A stretch of DNA of 64,000 nucleotides from Gluconobacter morbifer G707 (GTDB lineage: Bacteria; Pseudomonadota; Alphaproteobacteria; Acetobacterales; Acetobacteraceae). Shown in pieces: positions 16,624 to 26,395 of the stretch; within the stretch, counting starts at the first letter, position 1, and every line of letters starts with the position of its first letter. The notes under the pieces were generated by a model, which did no database searches, was not told the DNA's origin, and saw only the letters and a program-made list of their open reading frames with translations. The position numbers and the translations under genes were made by a program. The stretch is from positions 186,001-250,000 of the forward strand of contig NZ_AGQV01000005.1 in NCBI RefSeq assembly GCF_000234355.1. Reading direction: 5' to 3'.

Positions 16624-18318
16624 ATGTCCCCTCCGTTTCCCCGGCTTTCCCTTTTCTCAAGCACGTTTCTCGTGGCTTCCTTCCTGCTGCTTCCGCACAG
16701 CGCGCAGGCCGCGGACCAGATGGAAATCATGGAACGCCAGATCAGGGCCATGCAGTCCCAGCTGGCCGCCATGAAAAAAGAACATGCGGAGGAGGTCCGG
16801 CAGGCTCGGGCCATTCTGGTCAAGCAGCGCGAAGAAGCCGAGAACGCCCCCTATCGCCAGCGCGCGCAGTATCTCGCCCACTCACAGCCCGCCACCAACA
16901 CGCCGCTGATAACTGTCCGCCACGGGACGGGTGGCCCGGAGACTGAGCGTCCGCCATCTGACCGCGGCGACATTTCCTCCTGGGCCGATTTCCAGCGTGC
17001 CTCCGCGCAGGATGAGGAAGTCTCGGTCGGTGGCATGAAGATCGGTTTCCCGCACGGACGCCCCACGATCCAGTCTGCTGACGGGGCCTATGCCCTCTCA
17101 ATCGGGCTTGCCTTCCATGAGGACTTTGGTGGCTTCTTCAATTCCGGTCCACGGTCAGGGGAAACACGCGGCGCCTTCAACAGCTTCACGTCCAACATGC
17201 GGCGCCTGCGCATTCCGTTCACCTTCCGCTACAAGAACTGGGTCGCGGCCATCACTCCGGATTTCGGAGCCAACCACAATGACGGTTATGTCGGACTCTA
17301 TGAAGGCAACCTCAACTATACCGGACTGCACAACACGATCCTGACGGTCGGATACTTCCAGCCCCGCGTGACGGAAGAAGACTCCGAAAGCTCGAACGAC
17401 TTCTTCACGCTGGAGCGCCCGAGCATCACGGACATGGTGCGCAACATCTCTGCCGGTGACGCACGCTTCAGCGTCGGCGGACTGCATTATGACAAGCGCT
17501 GGTGGATCGCCGGGTACTTCACCGGACAGGAATGGGGTCATCGCAACCCCTCCGACAATGGCTCAACCTATTATGGTGGCGGCAGCGGCAACACCGTCGA
17601 CAGTCAGACAGGCGCAACCTTCCGTGTTGCCGGACGGCCGGTGGTCACGAAAGATGTTGACCTGCATGTCGGCGCCTCCGCCGTCTCCGCCTTCAGGGTC
17701 GCCTGCAATACGGGCACCGATGCGAATCACTGCTCCCGTTCCACATCCTTCGGCCAGCGTCCTGAATTCGATATCGGGGAAGCCAATCTGGCCGCCACAG
17801 GCACTATCAGCAACGCGGCCCAGGTCTGGGCAGCCGGTCCGGAACTCGGCGTCCGGTGGCGTCGCCTTCTCATCAAGGGCGAGTATTATCACGTCGGCGT
17901 CCAGCGTTCCGGCGTAGGTCTGAAATCTGCCGGGTTCCAAGGCTGGTACGGCTCTGCCGCCTATACGATCTTTGGTGATCCGCGCATGTACAACATCAAG
18001 GAAGGCGCATTCAGCGCGCCGGGCGTGAAGGCAGACGAGGAATTCAATCCGGCCCTGAACCACTGGGGTGCGCTTGAAGTCGTCGGGCATTACAGCGTGC
18101 TCGATCTCAACAGCGGCCTGAACGATGCCAATTCCAAGAACGTCATCCGGGGTGGCCAGCAGACGGTCTGGACCGGCGGCCTGAACTGGTATCCGAACCG
18201 CCATTTCCGTTTCATGCTGGATTACAGCCACTTCATCGTGTCACGCAGTACCCAGGCCACAAACATCAATGGCCGCACCGGCAATTCCATCGCAGCCCGC
18301 GTCCAAGCGGCCTTCTAG
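16624..18318 (+). CDS. Phosphate-selective porin (OprO/OprP family)
   Basis: A 564-aa outer-membrane porin. The ATG at 16624 is chosen over an in-frame extension to 16402 because it starts a good signal peptide (1-27, ending AQA) with AAGGA upstream, and because the extension would cross the Pho box. After the signal comes a coiled-coil segment (DQMEIMERQIRAMQSQLAAM), as in trimeric OprP-like porins, then a beta-barrel ending in Phe with FRYKNWVAAITPDFG and YFQPRVTEED motifs. It is expected to let phosphate or polyphosphate across the outer membrane and to cooperate with PstS. Confidence 0.85.
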   Translation: MSPPFPRLSLFSSTFLVASFLLLPHSAQAADQMEIMERQIRAMQSQLAAMKKEHAEEVRQARAILVKQREEAENAPYRQRAQYLAHSQPATNTPLITVRHGTGGPETERPPSDRGDISSWADFQRASAQDEEVSVGGMKIGFPHGRPTIQSADGAYALSIGLAFHEDFGGFFNSGPRSGETRGAFNSFTSNMRRLRIPFTFRYKNWVAAITPDFGANHNDGYVGLYEGNLNYTGLHNTILTVGYFQPRVTEEDSESSNDFFTLERPSITDMVRNISAGDARFSVGGLHYDKRWWIAGYFTGQEWGHRNPSDNGSTYYGGGSGNTVDSQTGATFRVAGRPVVTKDVDLHVGASAVSAFRVACNTGTDANHCSRSTSFGQRPEFDIGEANLAATGTISNAAQVWAAGPELGVRWRRLLIKGEYYHVGVQRSGVGLKSAGFQGWYGSAAYTIFGDPRMYNIKEGAFSAPGVKADEEFNPALNHWGALEVVGHYSVLDLNSGLNDANSKNVIRGGQQTVWTGGLNWYPNRHFRFMLDYSHFIVSRSTQATNINGRTGNSIAARVQAAF

Positions 18319-18347
18319 GGTTCAGCGTTTCTTCAGAAACCGCCGCA

Positions 18348-18392
18348 ACAGAAACGGAGGTTCCGGTCGGAACCTCCGTTTCTGTTTATTTA
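18348..18392 (+). terminator. Strong Rho-independent terminator of the porin gene
   Basis: A perfect 17-bp stem (18348-18364 with 18369-18385), tetraloop GGTC, followed by TTATTTA. Confidence 0.85.
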
Positions 18393-18419
18393 CCCTCCCG
18401 AAAACAAACACTTCCCGGT

Positions 18420-20366
18420 ATGGTCCGCCAGTTCTGCGGGCAGCTGGAAAGACAAGACAACGTGTTACGCTGGTTTTCTGGTGCACTCTTTGGCGCCATA
18501 GTCCTGACAGCCCTTGCCCTGTGGGGCGGCTGGACATGGGTCGGTCATCACGATTTCTCCGCGCTGGTCGTGCAGAAACTCTCGAAAGCCACGGGACGTG
18601 CTGTCCGGGTCAGGGCTGTCCATGTGCAGCCGGGTTTGTGGATGGACGTAACGATGGATGACCTCCACATTGCCAACATCCCCGGGGGCACGCGCCCGGA
18701 CATGATGTCCCTGGGTCATCTTCATGCCAAGCTGCGCCTGATGAGTCTGCTGCACGGACCGGCGGAAGTGCGCAACGTCACGATCTCCCGGTATTCCGGC
18801 CTGTTCGAACGCACCCCCGAACATCTTCCGAACTGGCGTTTCGGCGCCACCATGGAAGAACTGCACCACCCGGCCCCTGCCCGCCATCCCGCCCCGAAAC
18901 CGGACATACACTGGATGCCCGGGCTGCGGGACGCCACGATTGACGACAGTGACGTCACCTATCGCACGGCAGGCGGCGCCTCATACCGGGTCGGGCTCCA
19001 GCACGTTACGTTTGCGTCCACCAGTGACAGCGCTCCCCTCATCATGCGCCTCTCTGGCTCCTACAACGACGTACCGGTCGCCATAACGGCCGACATGCAG
19101 TCCATCCGGCATCTGCGGCGTATCCCCGAGCCTTACGGGACGAAAGCGCATGTCACGTCCGGCGACATGACGTCCGATTTTGATGGCACCCTGACTGATC
19201 CCATGAATTTTGACGGCGTTCAGGGTCACGTGACTGTCGCCACGCCGACCTCCGCCACGCTCTTCGCCGTTGCTGGCATGACGGCTCATGCTCCGATGAA
19301 ACTAACGATGACGGGTGACTTCATCCATCAGGGTAATGACTGGCATTTCGCCAACACCCGCGGAACCGTTCAGGACAGCCCCATCCAGAGTGGAATCTTC
19401 GATCTTCTCGAAGGTATGCATGGACATCCCGACATCATCACGGCCGATCTCGGCTTCACGACACTGGACATCAACAGCCTGATGCCGGTTCTGTCGGGCA
19501 GCGGAACGCCCCGGAAAGCCGAGGCATCCCTCAGACCGGAAACCGACCTGCCACTTCTGGCGCCGCTTCATCCCGATCCGATCCTGCACGCCACCCTGAC
19601 GACGGAACAGCTTCTCTATAACAGACTGATTTTTTCCAACCTGAAAATTGAAGCTTCCCAGACACCGGGGCGTGTCGAAATCCCGCTGCTCCGGCTTGAA
19701 TATGTCGGCGCCACGCTGAACGCGAAGGGACGTATTGACGCTGATGGAAATGCAGCCAGCATCAACGCGGAAGTCGCCCTGGCCCATGGTGACATTGACC
19801 ACCTCCGCCGGGTGGCGGAGCTTGCTCCGGTTCCGGTCAACGGCACTCTTGGACTTCGCGTCATCGCGCAGGCCGCTCATGTCCGCACACTGAACGAAGC
19901 CTCTCGCAAGGCGGATGTCATTGCTGCCGTCAGCATGGAGAAGGGTGAGATTGCCCGCGAGATCGTCGAGGCGGCATCCATGGATCTGCGTCTTCTGGTC
20001 CGTCATGCGAAAGGTGTAACACCCATCACCTGCATGCTGGGTGTTCTGCAACTGCATCAGGGCGTTGGTACTGTGGCGCCACTCCGGATCCGGACAGGTG
20101 AGGGTATCGTGGCCGCCAAGGCGGATTTCGACCTCAACAGGCGCTGGCTGGATCTCGTTTTCGCCAGCCGCCCCTTCTCAACCAGTTTCTTTGCCCTTGA
20201 TGTTCCCGTCCGGGTCAGCGGGCGGTTCGACAATCCGGGCCTTTCCCTGGCGTCATGGTCGAAGGAAGGACGCAACCTGCTGGCGGATTCCAATGCCCTG
20301 ACCCGCCTGCCTCCCGCCCTGCGGGGTTTCGCTGCGTCCAACGCCTGCGCGCGGCCCACGCGCTGA
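18420..20366 (+). CDS. AsmA-family inner-membrane-anchored protein
   Basis: A 648-aa protein with one N-terminal membrane helix (about 18-40) and a long periplasmic region of repeating amphipathic beta-strands. The segment after the helix, VVQKLSKATGRAVRVRAVHV, matches the conserved N-terminus of AsmA/TamB-like (RBG bridge) proteins, which take part in lipid transport to the outer membrane. The start is uncertain: ATG 18420 has no clear ribosome-binding site, whereas GTG 18462 has GGAAAG upstream and would still keep the membrane helix. Confidence 0.8.
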   Translation: MVRQFCGQLERQDNVLRWFSGALFGAIVLTALALWGGWTWVGHHDFSALVVQKLSKATGRAVRVRAVHVQPGLWMDVTMDDLHIANIPGGTRPDMMSLGHLHAKLRLMSLLHGPAEVRNVTISRYSGLFERTPEHLPNWRFGATMEELHHPAPARHPAPKPDIHWMPGLRDATIDDSDVTYRTAGGASYRVGLQHVTFASTSDSAPLIMRLSGSYNDVPVAITADMQSIRHLRRIPEPYGTKAHVTSGDMTSDFDGTLTDPMNFDGVQGHVTVATPTSATLFAVAGMTAHAPMKLTMTGDFIHQGNDWHFANTRGTVQDSPIQSGIFDLLEGMHGHPDIITADLGFTTLDINSLMPVLSGSGTPRKAEASLRPETDLPLLAPLHPDPILHATLTTEQLLYNRLIFSNLKIEASQTPGRVEIPLLRLEYVGATLNAKGRIDADGNAASINAEVALAHGDIDHLRRVAELAPVPVNGTLGLRVIAQAAHVRTLNEASRKADVIAAVSMEKGEIAREIVEAASMDLRLLVRHAKGVTPITCMLGVLQLHQGVGTVAPLRIRTGEGIVAAKADFDLNRRWLDLVFASRPFSTSFFALDVPVRVSGRFDNPGLSLASWSKEGRNLLADSNALTRLPPALRGFAASNACARPTR

Positions 20367-20437
20367 GCGCTTCATTTGCTCCTCTCTTCGCCCCCGGCTA
20401 TTCACAGCAGGATCGGCAGGAGAGAGTGCTTTAGCTT

Positions 20438-21763
20438 ATGCGTATCGCGATGATTGGTGGCGGCTATGTCGGGCTGGTGTCCGGCGCCTGCTTTGCCGAA
20501 TTCGGCAGTGATGTCTCCATCGTCGAGCGGGACCCGGCAAAGCTCGCGGCCCTGCGGGAAGGCCGCATCCCCATTTACGAACCCGGGCTGGACGCCATTG
20601 TCGCCAGCAACACCCAGGCCGGACGTCTGACGTTTGGGGACGATCTGGCAGCCGCCATCGCGGGAGCTGACGCGGTGTTCATTGCGGTCGGGACACCGAC
20701 ACGGCGCGGCGAAGGTCACGCCGACCTCACCTATGTCTATGCCGCGACCAAAGAGATCGCCCGCGCGGCCAGCAGGGATCTCGTCGTGGTCACGAAATCC
20801 ACCGTTCCCGTCGGGACAGGACGGGAAGTGGCGCGAATCCTGCGTGAGACCCGCCCGGACCTGACTTTTGACGTGGCTTCCAATCCCGAATTCCTGCGCG
20901 AAGGCAGCGCGATCAGCGATTTCATGCGCCCTGACCGCGTCATCATCGGGATCGACACATCCGGCCCTGATGGCGGAGAGCGCGCCCGGGACATCATGAA
21001 GCAGCTTTACCGTCCGCTTTACCTGATCGAGGCCCCGATCGTCCTGACCGATCTGGAAACGGCGGAGCTGGCCAAATATGCGGCCAACGCCTTCCTTGCG
21101 ATGAAGGTCACATTCATCAACGAGATGGCCGATCTGTGCGAAAAAGTGGGCGGCAACATCCATGACGTTGCCCGTGGCATGGGCCTGGACCAGCGGATCG
21201 GGCGGCGGTTCCTACACCCGGGGCCGGGTTATGGCGGTTCCTGCTTCCCCAAGGACACGCGGGCCCTGACCGCCATCGCGCGGGATGCCGGAGCACCGTG
21301 CCGTCTCGTGGAAGCCACGGTGGCGGTCAACGAAGCCCGCAAGACCCATATGGCCGAGCGGATCATCGCTCAGGCGGGCGGAGACGTCCAGGGCAAGGTC
21401 ATCGCCATCCTCGGGCTGACCTTCAAGCCCGATACGGACGACATGCGCGAAGCAGCCTCCCTGCCGATCCTGACGCGTCTGTACGAGGCCGGTGCGGAAC
21501 TTCAGGTTTTCGACCCCGAAGGCATGACCAGCGCCCGCCCGCTCCTGCCCGGAAACATCCGCTACTGCGATGACGCACTGGATGCCGCCCAGAATGCCGA
21601 TATGCTTGTGGTTCTGACGGAGTGGAACATGTTCCGCGCCCTTGATCCGCAACGCCTGCGCGACGCCATGCGCGGCAACGCCATCGCGGATCTGCGCAAT
21701 ATCTGGAGTCCGGATATCATGCGCGAGGCAGGCTTTGACTACCGCTCCATCGGGAGACCCTGA
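20438..21763 (+). CDS. ugd: UDP-glucose 6-dehydrogenase
   Basis: A 441-aa enzyme that oxidises UDP-glucose to UDP-glucuronate with two NAD+, feeding exopolysaccharide or lipid sugar synthesis. The NAD-binding IGGGYVGLVSG is at 6-16; the catalytic Cys269 lies in GPGYGGSCFPKDT; the C-terminal ILGLTFKPDTDDMREA motif of the family is present. AGGAGAG upstream supports the ATG. No adjacent polysaccharide genes are seen. Confidence 0.95.
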   Translation: MRIAMIGGGYVGLVSGACFAEFGSDVSIVERDPAKLAALREGRIPIYEPGLDAIVASNTQAGRLTFGDDLAAAIAGADAVFIAVGTPTRRGEGHADLTYVYAATKEIARAASRDLVVVTKSTVPVGTGREVARILRETRPDLTFDVASNPEFLREGSAISDFMRPDRVIIGIDTSGPDGGERARDIMKQLYRPLYLIEAPIVLTDLETAELAKYAANAFLAMKVTFINEMADLCEKVGGNIHDVARGMGLDQRIGRRFLHPGPGYGGSCFPKDTRALTAIARDAGAPCRLVEATVAVNEARKTHMAERIIAQAGGDVQGKVIAILGLTFKPDTDDMREAASLPILTRLYEAGAELQVFDPEGMTSARPLLPGNIRYCDDALDAAQNADMLVVLTEWNMFRALDPQRLRDAMRGNAIADLRNIWSPDIMREAGFDYRSIGRP

Positions 21764-21808
21764 TAGCGCCGGATCCGGCCATATCCAGATCCCGAGAATG
21801 GCTGACCG

Positions 21809-22342
21809 TTATCCGGACGTACAAAGCCAGAAATGGCCAATGACACGTCTTCGATCAATGGCGCAGTAATCCGCCTGTGCATGGATGTCGCCATGTCCCA
21901 TTCGCGGCAGGGCATCCCGGGTCCGGGCGCCACGGACCCAGTTCCCGGTTTCATCGAAAATCACACGCTCTTCCGGGGGAGCTAGGCATGACCCACATGT
22001 CACATCCCAGACAGCGAAACGCTTTCCCGGTGGACCAGAGACCGCGATGTCATGCCAGATCGCTTTGTAATTCCAAGCAATATAGAGTGGCCAGTGAAGC
22101 CCGGCCGTCCCCAGAAAAAGCATCGTTCCCAGAGCACCCACTCCCACATATCCGGCCCAGACCAGACGTCCGGGCTGCTTCCAGGTCATGACCACACCGG
22201 ACAGAACCCACGCGGCAAATCCCCCAACCGTCATGACCAGGAAAACCAGAACGCCCGCGCCGGTTGCGCCGATATTCCGGGCCAGAATGGGCCAGATCAC
22301 GCCCAGAAGAATGGCCCAAACCAACACCAGCGCAGTTTTCAT
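21809..22342 (-). CDS. Hypothetical membrane protein, 177 aa
   Basis: Not recognised. Three hydrophobic segments (about 3-21, 30-53, 60-82) are followed by a soluble tail with four cysteines: C116 and C119 in CGSC, then C160 and C174. The CxxC pair could bind metal or be redox active. A perfect 12-bp palindrome GCCGGATCCGGC (21768-21779) lies between its end and the convergent ugd gene. Confidence 0.65.
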   Translation of the reverse strand: MKTALVLVWAILLGVIWPILARNIGATGAGVLVFLVMTVGGFAAWVLSGVVMTWKQPGRLVWAGYVGVGALGTMLFLGTAGLHWPLYIAWNYKAIWHDIAVSGPPGKRFAVWDVTCGSCLAPPEERVIFDETGNWVRGARTRDALPRMGHGDIHAQADYCAIDRRRVIGHFWLCTSG

Positions 22343-22438
22343 CCCGTCTGTCCCGTAATGCTTCCACGACCGTCAAGGCCATGTCTGTACCGGCATTCTT
22401 TTACAGGCCGCGGAACGGAACCAGAAACGGGGTGCCAT

Positions 22439-22470
22439 AAAAAAACCCGGCCGCCATGAGGCGACCGGGC
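22439..22470 (-). terminator. Rho-independent terminator of the sugar transporter gene
   Basis: On the minus strand, GGCGACCGGG / CCCGGCCGCC-type arms (22460-22469 with 22446-22455, one mismatch), loop ATGA, followed by seven T's (A's at 22439-22445). Confidence 0.85.
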
Positions 22471-22497
22471 CGTAAAAGCGCTGCTGTGGCAGAAAAA

Positions 22498-23904
22498 TCA
22501 GGAACGCGCGATGGGCGCGAACGTACCGTTGCGCAGGCGGCGTTCCAGTTCTTCAAGAGACTGCCCCTTGGTCTCTGGCACATAACGCAGGACGAACCAG
22601 AAGGCGAATGCGTTGATCACGGCAAACAGCCAGAACGTCTTGCCCGCGCCCAGCGCCTCCACGAGCGAGAGGGTGGTCAGGGAAATCAGCAGATCAGCCC
22701 CCCAGTGACTGCCCGCGACGAGGCTCATGCCCTTGCCACGGCAGGACAGGGGATAGACTTCCGCGCCCACCAGCCAGATCGCCACGGACAGGCTTCCGGT
22801 ATTGAAAATCGTATATGCCATGATGGCGATGACCGTGATCCACGCGCCTGCACCGCTCGTCAGATGAAGCGAGAACATGGTGCCCAGGACCGCAAGAGAG
22901 ATCACCGCTCCGGGTAGCAGACGCAGCATCAGCGTGCGGCGCCCCCAGTTATCGACGGCCCATCCTCCGAAAATCGTGGCGCAGATCATGCCCAGCCCGA
23001 CAGCCACGGAAGTGAGAAGGGCTGAATCCTGACCGAACCCTGCGTCAGCAAAAATGGACGGAGCATAGTACAGAACGGCATTGATGCCGGTCAACTGACA
23101 CAGTAGGGCGATCCCCACGGACGACACCAGTGCCGGACGGACCCATGGCTTTGCCAGTTCCGACCAAGGCGCCTGCTGGTCATGGTTTTCGAGAATGGCG
23201 TCCAGTTCCGCGCAGGCTTCTTCTTCCGAAGAGCGTACGCGCCGCAGCACGGACAGCGCCTCTTCCTTTTTGTTTTTCAGCGCCAGCCAGCGGGGGCTGT
23301 TGGGCAGGAAGGCCATACCAATGAACAGGATCAGCGCAGGCAGCATGCCGATGCCGAACATGATGCGCCAGCTGCTCTCCCTCAGGAAATACCCGGCAAA
23401 GAAGGAAACCGTGATGCCCGAGACAACGGCCAGCTGGAACCCGACAACGAGACGTCCCCGCCGCGCCGGAGGCGAGATCTCAGCGATATAGATCGGCACG
23501 ATCTGGGACGCTGCACCGATCGCCAGCCCCAGCACCAGGCGCGCCAGGACGAGCATGACAACACTCTGCGCAAAGGACGCCACCAGTGTGCCGCCCAGAA
23601 AAAGGGCAGCAGCGATCATGACCGTCCGGCGACGTCCGAATCTGTCGGATATTCCGCCTGCGCCAAGACAGCCGACCAGAGCACCAAAAATAATGGCGGA
23701 CGTGACGATCTCCGATCCCATCGTGGTCAGATGGAACTGCTCGCGCAGCTGGAGCAGCGCTGCGGAGATGATGCCGGTGTCATAACCGAAGAGCAGCCCT
23801 CCTGTCGCAGAGATAGCCGCAATGAAATTGGTCAGAGCATGTCCGCTCAGCTTGCGGGAAATGTCGAGGGAATTGCTGTCCACGGGGAGGGTCATGTCCT
23901 GCAT
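22498..23904 (-). CDS. Sugar:H+ symporter, MFS sugar-porter family
   Basis: A 468-aa, 12-helix transporter. Sugar-porter signatures: GYDTGIISAAL in helix 1, DRFGRRRT in loop 2-3, PNSPRWL after helix 6, QLTGINAVLYYAP in helix 7, DNWGRRTLM in loop 8-9 and PETKGQSLEELE after helix 12. It resembles bacterial galactose/xylose/arabinose:H+ symporters (GalP, XylE, AraE); the exact sugar is not determinable. Its upstream region has repeated TGTGAAAAT elements. Confidence 0.9.
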   Translation of the reverse strand: MQDMTLPVDSNSLDISRKLSGHALTNFIAAISATGGLLFGYDTGIISAALLQLREQFHLTTMGSEIVTSAIIFGALVGCLGAGGISDRFGRRRTVMIAAALFLGGTLVASFAQSVVMLVLARLVLGLAIGAASQIVPIYIAEISPPARRGRLVVGFQLAVVSGITVSFFAGYFLRESSWRIMFGIGMLPALILFIGMAFLPNSPRWLALKNKKEEALSVLRRVRSSEEEACAELDAILENHDQQAPWSELAKPWVRPALVSSVGIALLCQLTGINAVLYYAPSIFADAGFGQDSALLTSVAVGLGMICATIFGGWAVDNWGRRTLMLRLLPGAVISLAVLGTMFSLHLTSGAGAWITVIAIMAYTIFNTGSLSVAIWLVGAEVYPLSCRGKGMSLVAGSHWGADLLISLTTLSLVEALGAGKTFWLFAVINAFAFWFVLRYVPETKGQSLEELERRLRNGTFAPIARS

Positions 23905-24012
23905 CGGGGTACCTTCTTGCGATGCCGCAGGGCGTATTCAGACGTAACTTCTTTCTTTAACGCTACAGCTTTTAGAAAATCACATCACAAAAGTGAAGGT
24001 TTTCTTTTTTTG

Positions 24013-24053
24013 TGTGAAAATTTAGTGAGGAAAAATTTCAGGAATGTGAAAAT
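24013..24053. promoter_or_regulatory. Direct repeats TGTGAAAAT upstream of the sugar symporter and pabB
   Basis: TGTGAAAAT occurs at 24013-24021 and 24045-24053, 32 bp apart (three helical turns), within an AT-rich divergent promoter region that also has TCACAAAAGTGA nearby. It could be a regulator-binding site; no known consensus was matched. Confidence 0.3.
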
Positions 24054-24142
24054 ACTAGTTTCCCGCTTCGACCGGCGTACTTTGCGGGGAGCATGAGCTT
24101 TCTGGATGCACGGCAAAAGCCGCGATAAACACCCGTTGCGTC

Positions 24143-25516
24143 TTGGATGTTTCACGTCACATTTTGATCCCAGATCAGGAGCCTTTCCCCCTGCCCGTTA
24201 CCGAAATTCCGTGGAGCGCGTCCGATGATCTCCTCCTCCTGCTGGCACAGCAGCCTTGGGGCGTCTGCCTTGATAGCGGCGGCGAGGAAACAGACGCGCG
24301 GGCGCGATGGTCTTTTCTTTGCCTGGATCCGGACGAAACCCTGACAGCTCGGGGGAAAACGTTTCTTCGCAACGGTCGCACCGTTCAGGGAGACCTGTGG
24401 TGGCACCTGCGGGACATGGCCCGACTGGCCTCGCAGTCCTCTTGGCAGACAGCAGCCAGTGCCATCCCGTTTACCGGAGGCATCGTCGGACTGTTTTCTT
24501 ATGAAGCCGGGCTGGCGCTGGAACAGATTTCGTCCCGTCATATTCCTGCAGCGCCGACCCTGCTGGCAGCCTCCTTCAGCACGGTCCTGGCGTTTGACAG
24601 GCTGGAAAGACGCTGCTGGTGGATCTGCGGGGAGGAAAAACCCGCTCCAGCCATTCCACTACGCGGTCATGCCTTATCGGGTCCGTCCGTTCGTTTCCAG
24701 CCAGACCAGTCCCGTGACGCATGGATGGAAGCCGTACGACAGGTCAGAGCATTCATCGCAGCAGGAGACATCTTTCAGGCCAACCTGACCATGCGCTGGA
24801 CAGCACCCTGTCCGCCGGACTTTGACGAACTGACGGCCTATCAGACCCTGCGGATGTGCTCACCCGCACCCTTCGGAGCCTATTTCCGCACACCGGATTT
24901 TTCTCTTCTGAGCGCATCGGTCGAACGCTTCATTTCCCTGTCGGCGCCAGGTCGGATCGAGACACGCCCCATCAAGGGAACCGCCCCTCTCGGCCAGACG
25001 GCGATGGAACAGGCCCGGAATGCCGCGCTTCTGGCGGCCGATGACAAAGAACTGGCCGAGAACCTGATGATCACGGATCTGATGCGCAATGACATCGGAC
25101 GCGTTTCCTGCCTCGATTCCGTCACGGTTCCGCAGCTTTCGACCGTAGAGCGATTCGCCCATGTCCTGCATCTGGTATCCAGCGTGGAGGGGCAGCTTCG
25201 TCCCGGGCTGGATGCTTTTGACCTTTTGCGGGCCACCCTGCCGCCCGGCTCGGTCACGGGCGCGCCCAAGAAGAGAGCCATGGAAATCATCGATCAGCTT
25301 GAAGCCTCCAGTCGGGGAGCCTATTGCGGAAGCCTGTTCCGGATCGGGCATGATGGAGCGATGGACAGTTCCGTCATAATCCGCAGCCTTGAACGACAGG
25401 GCAAACGGCTCTCCATCGGGGCAGGAGGCGGCATTACGTGGCTGTCCGATCCGGCACGGGAGTATGACGAGATGTGCCTCAAAGCAGCACCGCTTCTGAA
25501 AGTCTTTGGCTCATGA
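24143..25516 (+). CDS. pabB: Aminodeoxychorismate synthase component I
   Basis: A 457-aa chorismate-using enzyme that makes 4-amino-4-deoxychorismate for folate synthesis. The catalytic PIKGT lysine is K278, characteristic of PabB rather than anthranilate synthase; LAENLMITDLMRND, PPGSVTGAPK and GAGGGITWLSDP are the other chorismate-binding motifs. Its stop overlaps the next gene start (ATGA), coupling it to pabC. The amidotransferase subunit pabA is not seen here. Confidence 0.93.
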   Translation: MDVSRHILIPDQEPFPLPVTEIPWSASDDLLLLLAQQPWGVCLDSGGEETDARARWSFLCLDPDETLTARGKTFLRNGRTVQGDLWWHLRDMARLASQSSWQTAASAIPFTGGIVGLFSYEAGLALEQISSRHIPAAPTLLAASFSTVLAFDRLERRCWWICGEEKPAPAIPLRGHALSGPSVRFQPDQSRDAWMEAVRQVRAFIAAGDIFQANLTMRWTAPCPPDFDELTAYQTLRMCSPAPFGAYFRTPDFSLLSASVERFISLSAPGRIETRPIKGTAPLGQTAMEQARNAALLAADDKELAENLMITDLMRNDIGRVSCLDSVTVPQLSTVERFAHVLHLVSSVEGQLRPGLDAFDLLRATLPPGSVTGAPKKRAMEIIDQLEASSRGAYCGSLFRIGHDGAMDSSVIIRSLERQGKRLSIGAGGGITWLSDPAREYDEMCLKAAPLLKVFGS

Positions 25517-26316
25517 CCTCTCCCATCTGGCTGAATGGTCAGATCCTGAATCCGGATGATGCCCGGATCTCTCCGATGGACCGCGGTTTTCAGCTTGGAG
25601 ACGGACTGTTTGAAACCATTCGGGTTTCCGAAGGCGCACTCCCCCATTATGACCGCCATCTGGCACGGCTGGAGAAAGGCTGTGCGGTTCTGATGTTTCT
25701 ACCCCCGGACCTTCCAGCCCTGCGACAGGCAGCCCTTGATCTGCTGGCAGCCACGGATCTGCGCGAAGGCGTTCTGCGGTTGACCGTCACGCGAGGACCG
25801 GGAACACGTGGCATCCTGCCTCCTGTCACACCCCGACCGACGGTTCTTCTTCAGACAGCGACCGGACGACCTGCCCCGCCTTCCGTCCGCCTGGGAATCA
25901 GCCGTTATCGCCGGGAGGGTGACTCACCTCTGGGATGTGTCAAATCGCTGGCTTACCTACCCGCCATCATGGCCCGGATGGAGGCGGTTGCCGCCGGATG
26001 GGAGGATGCGCTCCTGCTGGGAACAACGGGCGCCATTGCGGAAACCACCGCTGCCAACCTGCTTTACCGTCAGAAAGGCGCGCTCTTTACGCCTCCCCTG
26101 AAAGACGGTCCACTTCCCGGCACATCCCGGGCGCGGTTGCTGGAATGCGGCTTCTGCCACGAAAAATCCATCCGTCCGGAAGAGCTCTCGGACGTAACGG
26201 AGATGTGGCTGGTCAATGCCCTGTCCCTGATCCCAGTTCGGGCGATCGAGGAAAGGGCGTTTTCCTTGTGCCCGGAAGAGGATCAGCGCCTGCGCCGGTT
26301 CCTGTTCGGAGGCTGA
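25513..26316 (+). CDS. pabC: Aminodeoxychorismate lyase (class IV PLP enzyme)
   Basis: A 267-aa class IV aminotransferase-fold protein. The PLP-binding Lys is K144 in GCVKSLAYLP; DRGFQLGDGLFETIRV near the N-terminus and ETTAANLLY are family motifs. With PabB it releases pyruvate from aminodeoxychorismate to give p-aminobenzoate. An in-frame upstream start at 25474 exists, but ATG 25513 overlaps the pabB stop as ATGA and gives the normal N-terminus. D-amino acid or branched-chain aminotransferase is the alternative family assignment; context favours PabC. Confidence 0.88.
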   Translation: MTSPIWLNGQILNPDDARISPMDRGFQLGDGLFETIRVSEGALPHYDRHLARLEKGCAVLMFLPPDLPALRQAALDLLAATDLREGVLRLTVTRGPGTRGILPPVTPRPTVLLQTATGRPAPPSVRLGISRYRREGDSPLGCVKSLAYLPAIMARMEAVAAGWEDALLLGTTGAIAETTAANLLYRQKGALFTPPLKDGPLPGTSRARLLECGFCHEKSIRPEELSDVTEMWLVNALSLIPVRAIEERAFSLCPEEDQRLRRFLFGG

Positions 26317-26341
26317 CGCTCAGTCCGGAAGGCCCCACATG

Positions 26342-26376
26342 AAAAAAGCCCCCTTTCCGTCAGGAAAGAGGGCTTT
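26342..26376. terminator. Bidirectional terminator between pabC and cysNC
   Basis: Stem AAAGCCCCCTTTCC / GGAAAGAGGGCTTT with one mismatch, loop GTCA. On the minus strand it is followed by a T-run (A's at 26342-26347), so it works best for the cys operon. Confidence 0.85.
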
Positions 26377-26395
26377 CTCAGTAAACGGCGAAACC

